From SAR202 cluster bacterium (GTDB lineage Bacteria; Chloroflexota; Dehalococcoidia; Lucifugimonadales; UBA2985), in assembly GCA_009391535.1 (NCBI GenBank), contig VFHP01000009.1, forward strand, positions 29,672 through 93,671: a DNA stretch of 64,000 nt. Reading direction: 5' to 3'. The translations under genes and the position numbers were made by a program. Numbering within the stretch: the stretch's first letter is position 1; the number at the start of each line of letters is the position of its first letter. Below the pieces are notes generated by a model. That model saw only the letters and a list, made by a program, of their open reading frames with translations, searched no databases and had not been told where the DNA came from. Shown here one piece after another: positions 17,101 through 26,273 of this stretch.

Positions 17101-20100
17101 TTAAGGATACTATAAAATATAGTGCTTACCAGTACCCGCTGTCAGTCATTCTAACATACAATGACCACCAGTCAAGCGGTCTTAAATTATATACTGACAA
17201 CGAAATACACTCAGGAGTATTTAATACCAAAAGAGCTGAATCTAGCGCATTCTATAAAAAATCAGGCGACAGCAAGCTGATTCTAGGTAACTCGTTTGGT
17301 TCCGGTGTCGGCATGAATATGTTTGTGACAGAATTTGGAATCGGAACGTGGCATGATTCTGAAGCCGGTTCTGGTTGTCATATAGTCGAATCCTCCCCAG
17401 ACCTCACTGTCAAAGAAGTCACAGCGGATAATTTCCTCAGAGGCAACAGGGTTAAATTCTGGGCTTCAGGAGAACCAGCCTCCAATGATAGATACGGTCT
17501 GTGGGACTACGTAAATGAAGATACCCTAGACTGGGATCTTGGAGCGTTTAAGGTCTGTGAGTTCAGTCCAGACTTTGACTTCTTTACTAAGAGGGTCGGA
17601 AGAGACCTTATCTCAACAAGGCTCATTCACGACGGATCGGGGTATACACAGAGGGTTAACCTCACTGTTCCTGCTTCTGTCAATCATTCAGGTCTGGCAT
17701 ACCACACTCAGATAGAAAATGACTTCTTAAGATTTAATCTTTCAGACGCATCCGACAACTTCTATACCGCCAATCACCCAAGAATTACCAAAGACTTACC
17801 TCGTGGCTATAAGTTTGCGGACAGAGCATTCGTTGTCGAGACAATTCTGGAACACGAGACTCAAGACTTAATTTCTTGGCCGGATGGTAACTTAGGTCCG
17901 AAGCTGATAGTTAGCCTGTACACAAAGAACCAAGAGCCAGTTTCCTACCCGACAGAAAACTGGGGTCTTATCAATAGGGATATACATTATCTCAAACCTT
18001 CTGGTTGCTGGAGGAGGATTGATAGCACGTTTACTTACGATAACTTCTTTGATGAATCTGAGGCTTGGGCGCTATTCCCATATGAAAGAAGGTTAACAGA
18101 GTTCAATAAGAAGTACTACTCGCAAGATGTCAATGATATGTTCTTGCAGTACGACTTGGTGTATCCTTCAGGAAGCGCGTTTGATTCTAGGATTAACATC
18201 CACAGCGCTCACGTAAGACTGGAAGATGCTTTTGTTAGTCCGACTCAAATGTCAGGAGAGGTTCCGTTAACTGTAAGTGGAGAACTAAGGCCTAGAGAAG
18301 TTCTTCCGATGCACTCTATCTCCATATGCCAGATAAGCAACAGGGAGTCAGGAGTTAGCGTTTGTGAAGATATACTTAGAGGATCAATACCAAGCGGTTT
18401 GTGTCTGTACACAGAAGGGCCGTTTTATGTAGATAATCTAACCACATCTAGTGGTATGGTTATGTATACCTCTGGAAATATTTGGAGTAGCGGAAACTCA
18501 TCCTTGGCTCTATTGGCTTCTGGAAAATCTTTAGGGTCAGTAGGCGGAGCCGGATCGGATGGCGGCATTGATGATGATTTTGTAGGCCTTAATCTTTACG
18601 TTAGCGGAATGTTAAAAACTAATGAGCAGCTACCGCTATCTCTCCTGAATGACCAGACAACAATAACTTACCCCTACCCAACCCTAAACCTAAACACACA
18701 TGCGTCTCAAGAATCACGAAGAGGATCTTTTGGTTACGTTCCTCTATACCTCAAACAGCACGAAGACATCAAAGAGACTTCCAGCGGAACTAATCTTAAC
18801 TTGTTCACCTCCGCTATTGGTATCACATCACAAGGATTCTCTCAAGGTTTTATAGGCCTAATAACAGCAGCCCCCCAGACAGTATCTGGAACAGCGCTTA
18901 ATCTAACCCTATACAACCAAGTCAATCTGATTCCAAATGTAAGTAGTGGTAACTTTAACCTACATACCACAACTCATGGGGCTGGCAATACAGCCGAGCT
19001 AATGAGATGGAGTCAGTACAACTATGGTCATGAAATAACCATAGATGACAATAGCTTTGCCACACTGGATGCTGATGATGAAATTAGAGGCGTTGACTTA
19101 ATTTGTTCAGCAGCCTGTGACGCAAGCGGAACACCAAACAAGTGTAACGAGAAAGAGATCTTCACACACAACGTTGTCTGGAGGGATAGTAACTGTGTAG
19201 ACGGAGGTATCTTTAGACCAAGAGCAACTTACACAAACCTGAGCACACAAGGGTTTAATACAGACGTTGGATATAGCGGCCACTTCTACGGAATCAGAAA
19301 ATACACAAACCTAGCTCCAAACTCTCCATATTACCTTACCATGAAGGGTACTACGGGAAGCACAAAGACTATCCCTGTAGGAAGAGATTTTGAAGAGTGG
19401 GAATATGGATCGGTAGATGATGTTCAATTCTCAGGCAATAAGTTTATCGCAGACTACCCATACATGAGTGGGCAAAAATCCTTAACCGCCCCGTCAGGCA
19501 GAACTTCTGGCGATTGGTACGGCAAGTCAGTTGCACTAACATCAGACATAATGGTAGTTGGAGCACCGCTACACGAATTTGACGAGATGGGCGGAACCAC
19601 CTACTTCGACTCTGGCAACAACAGGCTAGAATGGATAGGCGCAAGCGGTCTGTACGAAGCTGGAGCAATGTTCCTGTACAGAAGAGGTGAACAGCCACAA
19701 TCTCCCAACATGCACCCAAGCGGACACAAAGCTCCATGGACACTGGAATCCAAGATCGTGCTTCCGTCAGCATACAGAGGCGATTGGTTCCATACACACC
19801 CGGATGTTTTCTCGGTTGGTGGGATGCCCGCTCTACCTGTAAGGCAGTGGCACATAGGGCAAGAAGGCAGAAGGTTGGGTCACTCTATTGGAGTTGGATC
19901 AACATCCAACAACCCATCCCTAGGGGAAGATAAAAGGGAGATTGTTGTAGCAGGTGCTCCTAGAGGTCATTGGGACAGAAAGTTTGACAACGTTGTTACT
20001 ACGCCAATTAAGATTGCGGTAATGGTTTTCTCAGACGAGTTTGTATACAACGAGAAGAAAGCCGCTACTATCCTAGCAAAGCAGAACAAGCTTAACGAAA

Positions 20101-23100
20101 TCTTTAAGTACTACTCCGCCGATCCAAGAAGCCTAGAAATAAATGTTCTTATATACGAGCCGACAGGGGTTGCGTCTCCAAATTCAGATATAACCACCAA
20201 AACTGCACCTTGGATACACCACGACCAAATTCCAAGAAACACGTATTCTCACGGGGTGGTGAACAACACACTTTCCGTACAAAGCGGAATTACAGAGCTG
20301 TTCCACAGAGCTTTCCCATATGATGCATCACTACCACTTAATGGTCTGCCACCTATTGTTGGCTTCTATGTTGATGATAGCAGATCTTTAGGCCGGGAGG
20401 AAGTGGAACCCGCAATAGACAACTTCGTTAATTACTATAAATGGTATAGCCATGCTAGTGGTGTGCAAGATGTTTACGGAACGGTAGATTCTGGTCATAT
20501 ATACGAATATAAACCAAGCAGAGGAGCTGCTGAAGATTGGCTGTGGATGTCAAACACATTGGTGGACAACCTTCTTGATACCGGAAGACTGATCGAAGAC
20601 AACGGGTTAAGGTTTATTACAAGTGGCGTAGGACCAGAGTTCCAAAATCCAAACCTCACAGAATTCAACAGACCTCCCGCCAGTGGTGGTAGAGCGTATA
20701 TCTTTGAAAAAGAAAGCGGCGTATGGAATCTTATCCAAGAGATATCTAGGAAGCAACTGGTTAAAGAGTTTGATATCGGCGGTGGTACCACTGGCGAAGG
20801 AGATCCTTTCTACGATGATGCAGCGCACTACGAATATGATTCCTTTGGACATGCGGTTGCTATCAGTGAGAATACTGAAGTCATATCAATAGGTTCGCCA
20901 TATAGCAATGAGGCTTGTGTTGTATTTGAACACGACCCAAGTGAGAAAGATAGACTTTACAGGCACTTGCCTCTATGGTTGAGATTTAAAAAATCCACTG
21001 ATACCCACTATGAGACCATATATAGTAGGTGGGAAGTATACCAAAGAAGCCTTGGTGATACAGAAGCATCAAAGAAAATCTATCTCGAATTAACACCAAG
21101 TGACAAATTCACACTTAGAAGCGACCCTCTGTACTGGGATAGTATCAAAAGTGACCCAATTAGAGAGTATAAAAAGGTATATCAGTATAATTACTCAAAC
21201 ATAGGGCACCGAGGTACTTGGCAGTTTATTCCTAGTATCTACGCCCCAACATCAAGACTGGGTTGGAGTACCGCCGTAAGCGAAGATGGAGACACTGTAA
21301 TATTTGGCGCTCCTACAGACAGCTTTAATGAGTTTGACGACACAAACGTTTACTATAAACCAAACAACACTTGGGCTTCCTATGTGAACGCTGGAGCGGT
21401 GAGAGTGTTTGAGTCTAGAAAATACCATCCACACTCCGGTGTCGTAGAGTTTTACAAGTTTGGAAATCTTGATGAGAGCCGAAGAGCTATTGCAGATAGA
21501 GGTGAAGATTACAGCGACATCAAGCACACCTTTGAGACCCAAGGTATTCCGTTCAGGAGAACCGGCTTCTCAGAAGTAGAGATACCAAAGAGTGCTGGGT
21601 TGGCATTTATTATAACGCCGGAGATAGATGCTGCTAGCGATGAAGTCATAGAGAACATTAAAGATTGGCTCGCTCTGGGGGACAGGACGCTTGTTCTGGT
21701 AGGTAATGACCCGGAATGGGAAGGCAATGGGGCTTACAAACAGTCTAATGAAATAGTTAACAAAATCCTGTCCAAGCTATCTTCTAGAATGAGAATACAT
21801 CCGGCAAGAAATGAATTCGAGTCGTTGCCCGGATGCGCTCCTTCAGGCAAGCCTAATATACTTCCTTCGTTCAGACCTACCGGAGGTAGACTGACAAGTG
21901 TTCAGACTCCTAAAATGTTTGGTAAGGGCGTGGGTGATATACGCATGCACATCCCAACATGGTCAAAATTAAATTCCCCCTGTGATGATCTCAATGACAA
22001 GTGCGAGCTTCCTCTTGACAGGTATGGAGACCTCAGAGCTGAATGGCAAAGCGAATGCACAACCAACGGCCCAAAATGTAACAGGGGCGTCAAGTATAAA
22101 ACAAACTGGCCTCTGCATTTTGGTACAGTTCCTTGGCCTTGCGATACTCGATGCACCCCTGACCCAAGAGCAATGATAGGTCCAAACGAAGAGCCTAAAC
22201 CTCTCCTCGTTGCTGCGGAAGAGATTCCAGAGAAGGTTACTATATATCCAGCTTGGGAAGAATGCTGGACGGAAACCATATACTGTAGAAAGTGGGTTAA
22301 CGACGCACCCCTAGTCACTTGGAAATTTGGAGACCCGGTAGGCGATATCCAATTTGCTTGGAGCGAGAAAGATACTAACTATACATCATCTGACAGAGCT
22401 AAGTACATAGATCCGCCTGAGTACGAAGATAGAGACGGACTCATAATGGCAGAAGCCTCATCTAAAGACGACGATCCGCCTATTAGGTCGCAAGAAGATG
22501 TATATCCAGATTCAACTATAGTGGCAAAAGAAGACTGGGCTGGAAACAATACATCTAAAGTTGTAATGATTGCAGGAGTAACATCTGAGTCAGAAGGAAA
22601 CTTAATACAGGGTTCCTACGACTACAACATATCCTTCTATCTAAATTTGGTAGGGAAAGGCTGCAATTCAGTACATCTTAAAAAGGGAAGTATTGTTCAA
22701 CTAGGAGGTTGGACTAAGAGGTCTAGCTTCAGGGACGCTTACAAGGCCTCCTGCTTGGGATCATACACAACCAGTGACGGGAAAGAAAGTAATGGTATAT
22801 TCAGACAATACGGAAATGTGCTCATTGAAAACTTTGTGGTTGAGGAGACAGAAAGAGAAGGAAAGGGCATTGATGATGTTCACAATGTATGTTGGATAGC
22901 TAATGCAAAAGATATTCCAACCGCAGAAGATATTAAAGATATCAAGGAGTGGATGGATAAAGGTAATAAAACACTGGTCATTACTTATGCAAATTCTATA
23001 CCTTGTGGTGTGTCTGATGAAGCTTGCCCAGACCCAGAAACAGCCGTAGATTTGGATTATGTTCCGCCTAGCCAAAAATACGCTAGGGTAGCAGAAAGAA

Positions 23101-26100
23101 TTTGTGATAAGCTTGGAATAGATATGAGGCCAGCTTATCTTCCGGGTGAAGGTAGATATGCGGTGTACCAGTTGGATGCCTCGTCTGGTGGTGGCAAGCA
23201 ACATAGAGACAATAGCGACTCTTCCATAAAAGGCTGCAAAGACTCCCACTTGGTTGGAAGATTAAACTTCGGCGGTAATGACAAAGATGATGACATAGGC
23301 CCCAACTTTATTCCGATCAATAGAGCCTGCACTAAGAGCGGCGACACTTGGGTGGACTGCAAATCAGACAAGGTTGTTTGGTATGCTTCAAAAATTAGAG
23401 ATTTGCGGTGGATACCAGCATCACCTTACTGGCAGATCAAACCTAATTTAGCTACACTAGAAGTTCCGGTGATTAAAGACTCTGGCTATAGAATTTATTA
23501 TAGTTGGGTTTCAGAGTTCCCAGATGAAGATAAGGCTATCAGAGCTTGGGCATACGGAATTAAAACTTCTCCCAACCCAAAAGCCTCACCTCCTGAAGGT
23601 GTAGTTCTTTATAACTACGACAACGATGATAAAAAGATTGTTGCTGGTACAGGTCAAAAGTCATACGATCTACTCCAGACAGGTCTTGGAGATTTGAGGA
23701 CTGCGCATATAGACTTGAGGTCAGACGGTTCCGATTCTATCAAGTTCTATTTTGACGCCAGCAATCTAAGGGCAGGGAAAACAAGTAAAATCAAAACTAA
23801 ACCAAAGACTGTAAGGCTCATTGGCGTGTCTGGGGTATTTATACCTATAGAGAAAAAGATCACTCCGAGAGGCAGATGGGTAGCGTATGAGTGTGGAGAG
23901 GTTAAGAAGTGTAAGATTCACCCAGAAAAACGTGAGGTTATTCCTGCTTACATGAGACCTATCATGACAGACAATACCAAGTATTGTGTGCAGAAGGATA
24001 CTGTTGAAGAGGAGAGACAAAGCACTGCCTACGAAAGGTTTATGGAAGCGATGTCAAGTAGTCCCTCAGAAGCAAAAGGTGGCAATACTGAAGGAAGCTG
24101 TGCTGACAAATCAGGAAAACTAATTGCTGACGGCCCCGTTGTTGCGGCGGAAGAACCTGAACACTTCAGCGTATTCCCAGCCGGTCATAACAGATCAAAC
24201 ATTGTTCTAATTTCGGACAGCAGTCTGGTTCAGGGTGATTGTGGTTGGTACAGAGAAACTCCCAGTGATGCATTCAACCAACAACCCAACAGAAACTTCA
24301 TATACAGTCTGTACCCAACAATATTTAAGCAGGGTGGCTCTAGCGCGGCCAAGGCTGTTAGAGTTGCCCCTACAGATAATAATAACGCACAGTCTGGTAG
24401 AGACTTTAGACACGTTAAAAAACTTACCGCTCCAGATAGAGGAAGCCCGCACAAATACTGGGCCGCTAGCGGATTGCAGGGAAGCATAGATAACTTCTTG
24501 GCTGATTCACCTCACGGAACCAGAGCCGCACTGTCTGAGTTTACAGATGAGGAACATATAAACCCGAATGACGTATCGAGACCGCCTAACCCTAAGACCG
24601 GCGAGCAGATAAAGAAAGAAATCGAGAGATTTAGAGACGATGTAATACCACCTAAAGGCGCTTGGCCTAAGTTTAGTGGCGTGGTTGAGGGCGTGCCATA
24701 TCAAGATCCGGGGCCGGGTGGTGGAACTCCAAATATCGTTCAAGATCTTGGGTATGACTTCCTAGATTTCCACAGACTGCCTTCTGGATATCCCGGAGAT
24801 CTATTTGGTTATTCTGTCAGCATATATAGCGGCAAGCTAGTCGTGGGAACTCCATTCAACGCATTTGTTAGTATTTCTGGAGATTTTGTACCTAGATGGT
24901 CGGAGATACAGGCTTCCAATCCAGAGTCTGGTCTCAAGCTTAGCCAAAACGGTGGGGCTGGAGCAGCATATTACTTTGAGAGAACTGGCAAGGGTAGCGG
25001 TGTTTACGGTGAATATGAACCTTGGGAGTTTATGCAGAAGATCAAACCTAGCAGTATAAATGTTGGCATGGATACCTCAGACATAACGATGGTTGATAAC
25101 GCTTGGGCGTTAGGAAGCAACTCATACTCAGTAGACGATCTATCTCACAATACCAGAATGACAGACAGATTTGGCTATGACGTTAGCATTAAGTCTGACT
25201 TCATCGCTGTTGGAACGCCGGGACATGACTTTGAAAATTACCATGAACACATCTATGATAGCGGGTCTTTCTTAAGAAAAGAATTCTGCTCCGACTTCGA
25301 TATACCTCTGCATAATGTTTATAATCTCGGAGAGTCTGGCCTTAGAAATGACATGGACGGAAGCGGTACAGCCGTTCTTAACAATGGTGCTGTCTTCACG
25401 TTTAACCATGAAATTATAGACTGGCCCAACAGAACTAAGAAGTGGGTACTTGCAGAAAAGGTTGTTGGTCAAGGATACAACTCAAGAAAGCAAAAGAGTT
25501 ATATTGGAGCCGGTTTGACGCCTTCTTCTGGAGCTGAGAATGATCACTTCGGTGAATCAGTGGCTCTGTCTAGAGCATTCAGAACTGACAGTGATTACAC
25601 TATGGCTGTTGGATCGCCTCATCACATGTTTGCAAGCAGCGGTAATCACACCACAGACCAACCATTGCCTGAAGCTGGGGCCGCTTACTCATACGATGCT
25701 ATGGTTAGACCTCTCGACCCATCCACCGTTAGCTCAGGTAACTGGATCATGGCTGACCTGTTTGGGGAAACATCATATATTAGCAAAGAAAACAATAAAA
25801 TACACTTAAATATTCAACAAAATCAGTCTGGAGATCCAGTATCGTACCTTGCTAGTGGAACGGTTTGGACTAATGAAGAAGGAGAACTATTCTTAGAAGC
25901 GTCAGGGCAAGACCCTAAAACTAGAAGCTTCATTGAACACAGGTGTTTCATAGAGCTTGTTGAGGGATATTACCTACATGGAACCCCTGTAAAAGCATCC
26001 TTAAACCTGCTCGCTTCAGGTCAAGGGCCTGTAGATAGTGGTGATTTGCCGCTATATATCACGGGTCCAGACCGCAGGCAGGTGTATAATAATATGGGAC

Positions 26101-26273
26101 TATATAGTTCAGCCGTTCTGGGATATGCTTCAGGCGTACCGTCAGGATTGTTCTTGTACAGCCATTCTCCAGAGCCTATAGCTGCCTCTGGAGGACCGTC
26201 AGGAATGTTCCTTTATAGTAGTGGAACTGGATTCCCAACAAGCATAATTCCATTGAGGATAAGAGGTAAGTAA
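14112..26273 (+). CDS. Giant multidomain virion protein with LamG-like and FG-GAP propeller repeats
   Basis: 4,053 residues; start after AGGGGTAGGATA. N-terminus has a short Cys/Gly/Ser region. Residues about 913-1,093 resemble a LamG/concanavalin jelly roll ('SNSYVDFGHIDTTSGFSIYT'). Residues 1,420-1,617 hold short repeats of the form SG-x-L-x-L-Y/F-x-x-G. FG-GAP-like beta-propeller blades occur near 1,800 ('DWYGKSVALTSDIMVVGAP'), 1,941, 2,244, 2,380, and again near 3,564, 3,685 and 3,812 ('FGYDVSIKSDFIAVGTP'). About 1,000 residues are inserted between these groups, including a Cys-rich stretch (about 2,623-2,700). Two similar Rossmann-like domains lie near 2,495-2,580 and 2,925-3,010. The C-terminus returns to SG-LFLY repeats. 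Probably the central tail fibre or distal adhesin. Confidence 0.6.
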   Translation: MSIECLCVKRGKASISSHGGVIKAKISCAPACVTGKMKGSASIKAGNRRERNGSAKITAESTITGGQGVESYKIPRTEKPRIGLQAWLGGRWTPPDINSDQWTPPQFKQTFDGGDFVHLGKKLNHVGEGVLTPGLSVIYGLRRNISAGTTLRSPYTDKFAGDFSDFGCAHKLYPIKDIDNSWTGGYIVDETNDSGNLYQSVNEGLFTGSYHTNFGQSLRLSDDRNTFIQPSAVYTDGTFRYKFEVTNPSHTAKDSRLYLRASAPRHNYSSDTPPKYKIQDIKFEDPSGNLIIKYEDIILRGDSDYSSYKYVNFATYGSKPQKNNLLLHTWQSGYPYMEEGSGYTVSFEIDVECLDDPFDPGFGIGFQESCELLDAEVPHSDNDYLALDGSPLATQTQRLSYLNPTNTIRISAIEICNSGGFETLRENYLPIHFGVQASGRRIEQCILPKLMPTYGYGVDSIYPAASSVWRDANGTLTNQSGVGAGYLTSLVANESRIHAITMDSTSPVADSGKLFLEFRSTPPKQTTDWRGGDFDIGYLTNDFNVARQTTFTPEDHTFEVDEIRLDILAKKKVGSRDYALDVVGWSDDKLLNVTSSAGGFLQNRSGGNNFDPTSSGFNVTDELALGGEALSDKHQYYKTSGTNNDGGDHYILTNTPLVTSTAFQWYEIPLKIYEDTVEVGKSPAYNQSSFFEKLFLDIFPFPSGATIAAAKLCVKYKPQNSINLHTLGYEKMHRINNIRAESKIRPSVRSSTDDILNAGSGLSSLSAISNIPHAYKTPDDIKSNYSRRWRGIEGIVQGPFDPDEFNFGFNNPLLDYPFLSGFYNFSNNSYDLGIAINSVPLGSGFGNTSGIMNTTYDEYLFQNIGWRFNDSGIFSQQLPGLSSSYRTTDWTSLSNGSFDFTADPLYGNIADAFDRAIRVSGSNSYVDFGHIDTTSGFSIYTRFTPDANVSGVGYNLFESGVIFSKWDASKDLDFALGYEGGYLCGYAKDIDDNIIKVKDTIKYSAYQYPLSVILTYNDHQSSGLKLYTDNEIHSGVFNTKRAESSAFYKKSGDSKLILGNSFGSGVGMNMFVTEFGIGTWHDSEAGSGCHIVESSPDLTVKEVTADNFLRGNRVKFWASGEPASNDRYGLWDYVNEDTLDWDLGAFKVCEFSPDFDFFTKRVGRDLISTRLIHDGSGYTQRVNLTVPASVNHSGLAYHTQIENDFLRFNLSDASDNFYTANHPRITKDLPRGYKFADRAFVVETILEHETQDLISWPDGNLGPKLIVSLYTKNQEPVSYPTENWGLINRDIHYLKPSGCWRRIDSTFTYDNFFDESEAWALFPYERRLTEFNKKYYSQDVNDMFLQYDLVYPSGSAFDSRINIHSAHVRLEDAFVSPTQMSGEVPLTVSGELRPREVLPMHSISICQISNRESGVSVCEDILRGSIPSGLCLYTEGPFYVDNLTTSSGMVMYTSGNIWSSGNSSLALLASGKSLGSVGGAGSDGGIDDDFVGLNLYVSGMLKTNEQLPLSLLNDQTTITYPYPTLNLNTHASQESRRGSFGYVPLYLKQHEDIKETSSGTNLNLFTSAIGITSQGFSQGFIGLITAAPQTVSGTALNLTLYNQVNLIPNVSSGNFNLHTTTHGAGNTAELMRWSQYNYGHEITIDDNSFATLDADDEIRGVDLICSAACDASGTPNKCNEKEIFTHNVVWRDSNCVDGGIFRPRATYTNLSTQGFNTDVGYSGHFYGIRKYTNLAPNSPYYLTMKGTTGSTKTIPVGRDFEEWEYGSVDDVQFSGNKFIADYPYMSGQKSLTAPSGRTSGDWYGKSVALTSDIMVVGAPLHEFDEMGGTTYFDSGNNRLEWIGASGLYEAGAMFLYRRGEQPQSPNMHPSGHKAPWTLESKIVLPSAYRGDWFHTHPDVFSVGGMPALPVRQWHIGQEGRRLGHSIGVGSTSNNPSLGEDKREIVVAGAPRGHWDRKFDNVVTTPIKIAVMVFSDEFVYNEKKAATILAKQNKLNEIFKYYSADPRSLEINVLIYEPTGVASPNSDITTKTAPWIHHDQIPRNTYSHGVVNNTLSVQSGITELFHRAFPYDASLPLNGLPPIVGFYVDDSRSLGREEVEPAIDNFVNYYKWYSHASGVQDVYGTVDSGHIYEYKPSRGAAEDWLWMSNTLVDNLLDTGRLIEDNGLRFITSGVGPEFQNPNLTEFNRPPASGGRAYIFEKESGVWNLIQEISRKQLVKEFDIGGGTTGEGDPFYDDAAHYEYDSFGHAVAISENTEVISIGSPYSNEACVVFEHDPSEKDRLYRHLPLWLRFKKSTDTHYETIYSRWEVYQRSLGDTEASKKIYLELTPSDKFTLRSDPLYWDSIKSDPIREYKKVYQYNYSNIGHRGTWQFIPSIYAPTSRLGWSTAVSEDGDTVIFGAPTDSFNEFDDTNVYYKPNNTWASYVNAGAVRVFESRKYHPHSGVVEFYKFGNLDESRRAIADRGEDYSDIKHTFETQGIPFRRTGFSEVEIPKSAGLAFIITPEIDAASDEVIENIKDWLALGDRTLVLVGNDPEWEGNGAYKQSNEIVNKILSKLSSRMRIHPARNEFESLPGCAPSGKPNILPSFRPTGGRLTSVQTPKMFGKGVGDIRMHIPTWSKLNSPCDDLNDKCELPLDRYGDLRAEWQSECTTNGPKCNRGVKYKTNWPLHFGTVPWPCDTRCTPDPRAMIGPNEEPKPLLVAAEEIPEKVTIYPAWEECWTETIYCRKWVNDAPLVTWKFGDPVGDIQFAWSEKDTNYTSSDRAKYIDPPEYEDRDGLIMAEASSKDDDPPIRSQEDVYPDSTIVAKEDWAGNNTSKVVMIAGVTSESEGNLIQGSYDYNISFYLNLVGKGCNSVHLKKGSIVQLGGWTKRSSFRDAYKASCLGSYTTSDGKESNGIFRQYGNVLIENFVVEETEREGKGIDDVHNVCWIANAKDIPTAEDIKDIKEWMDKGNKTLVITYANSIPCGVSDEACPDPETAVDLDYVPPSQKYARVAERICDKLGIDMRPAYLPGEGRYAVYQLDASSGGGKQHRDNSDSSIKGCKDSHLVGRLNFGGNDKDDDIGPNFIPINRACTKSGDTWVDCKSDKVVWYASKIRDLRWIPASPYWQIKPNLATLEVPVIKDSGYRIYYSWVSEFPDEDKAIRAWAYGIKTSPNPKASPPEGVVLYNYDNDDKKIVAGTGQKSYDLLQTGLGDLRTAHIDLRSDGSDSIKFYFDASNLRAGKTSKIKTKPKTVRLIGVSGVFIPIEKKITPRGRWVAYECGEVKKCKIHPEKREVIPAYMRPIMTDNTKYCVQKDTVEEERQSTAYERFMEAMSSSPSEAKGGNTEGSCADKSGKLIADGPVVAAEEPEHFSVFPAGHNRSNIVLISDSSLVQGDCGWYRETPSDAFNQQPNRNFIYSLYPTIFKQGGSSAAKAVRVAPTDNNNAQSGRDFRHVKKLTAPDRGSPHKYWAASGLQGSIDNFLADSPHGTRAALSEFTDEEHINPNDVSRPPNPKTGEQIKKEIERFRDDVIPPKGAWPKFSGVVEGVPYQDPGPGGGTPNIVQDLGYDFLDFHRLPSGYPGDLFGYSVSIYSGKLVVGTPFNAFVSISGDFVPRWSEIQASNPESGLKLSQNGGAGAAYYFERTGKGSGVYGEYEPWEFMQKIKPSSINVGMDTSDITMVDNAWALGSNSYSVDDLSHNTRMTDRFGYDVSIKSDFIAVGTPGHDFENYHEHIYDSGSFLRKEFCSDFDIPLHNVYNLGESGLRNDMDGSGTAVLNNGAVFTFNHEIIDWPNRTKKWVLAEKVVGQGYNSRKQKSYIGAGLTPSSGAENDHFGESVALSRAFRTDSDYTMAVGSPHHMFASSGNHTTDQPLPEAGAAYSYDAMVRPLDPSTVSSGNWIMADLFGETSYISKENNKIHLNIQQNQSGDPVSYLASGTVWTNEEGELFLEASGQDPKTRSFIEHRCFIELVEGYYLHGTPVKASLNLLASGQGPVDSGDLPLYITGPDRRQVYNNMGLYSSAVLGYASGVPSGLFLYSHSPEPIAASGGPSGMFLYSSGTGFPTSIIPLRIRGK

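Noticed and set aside
21902..23371. Minus-strand frames of 138 and 162 residues in the giant virion gene
   Set aside because: They oppose a continuous 4,053-codon frame and show no domain or start signal.
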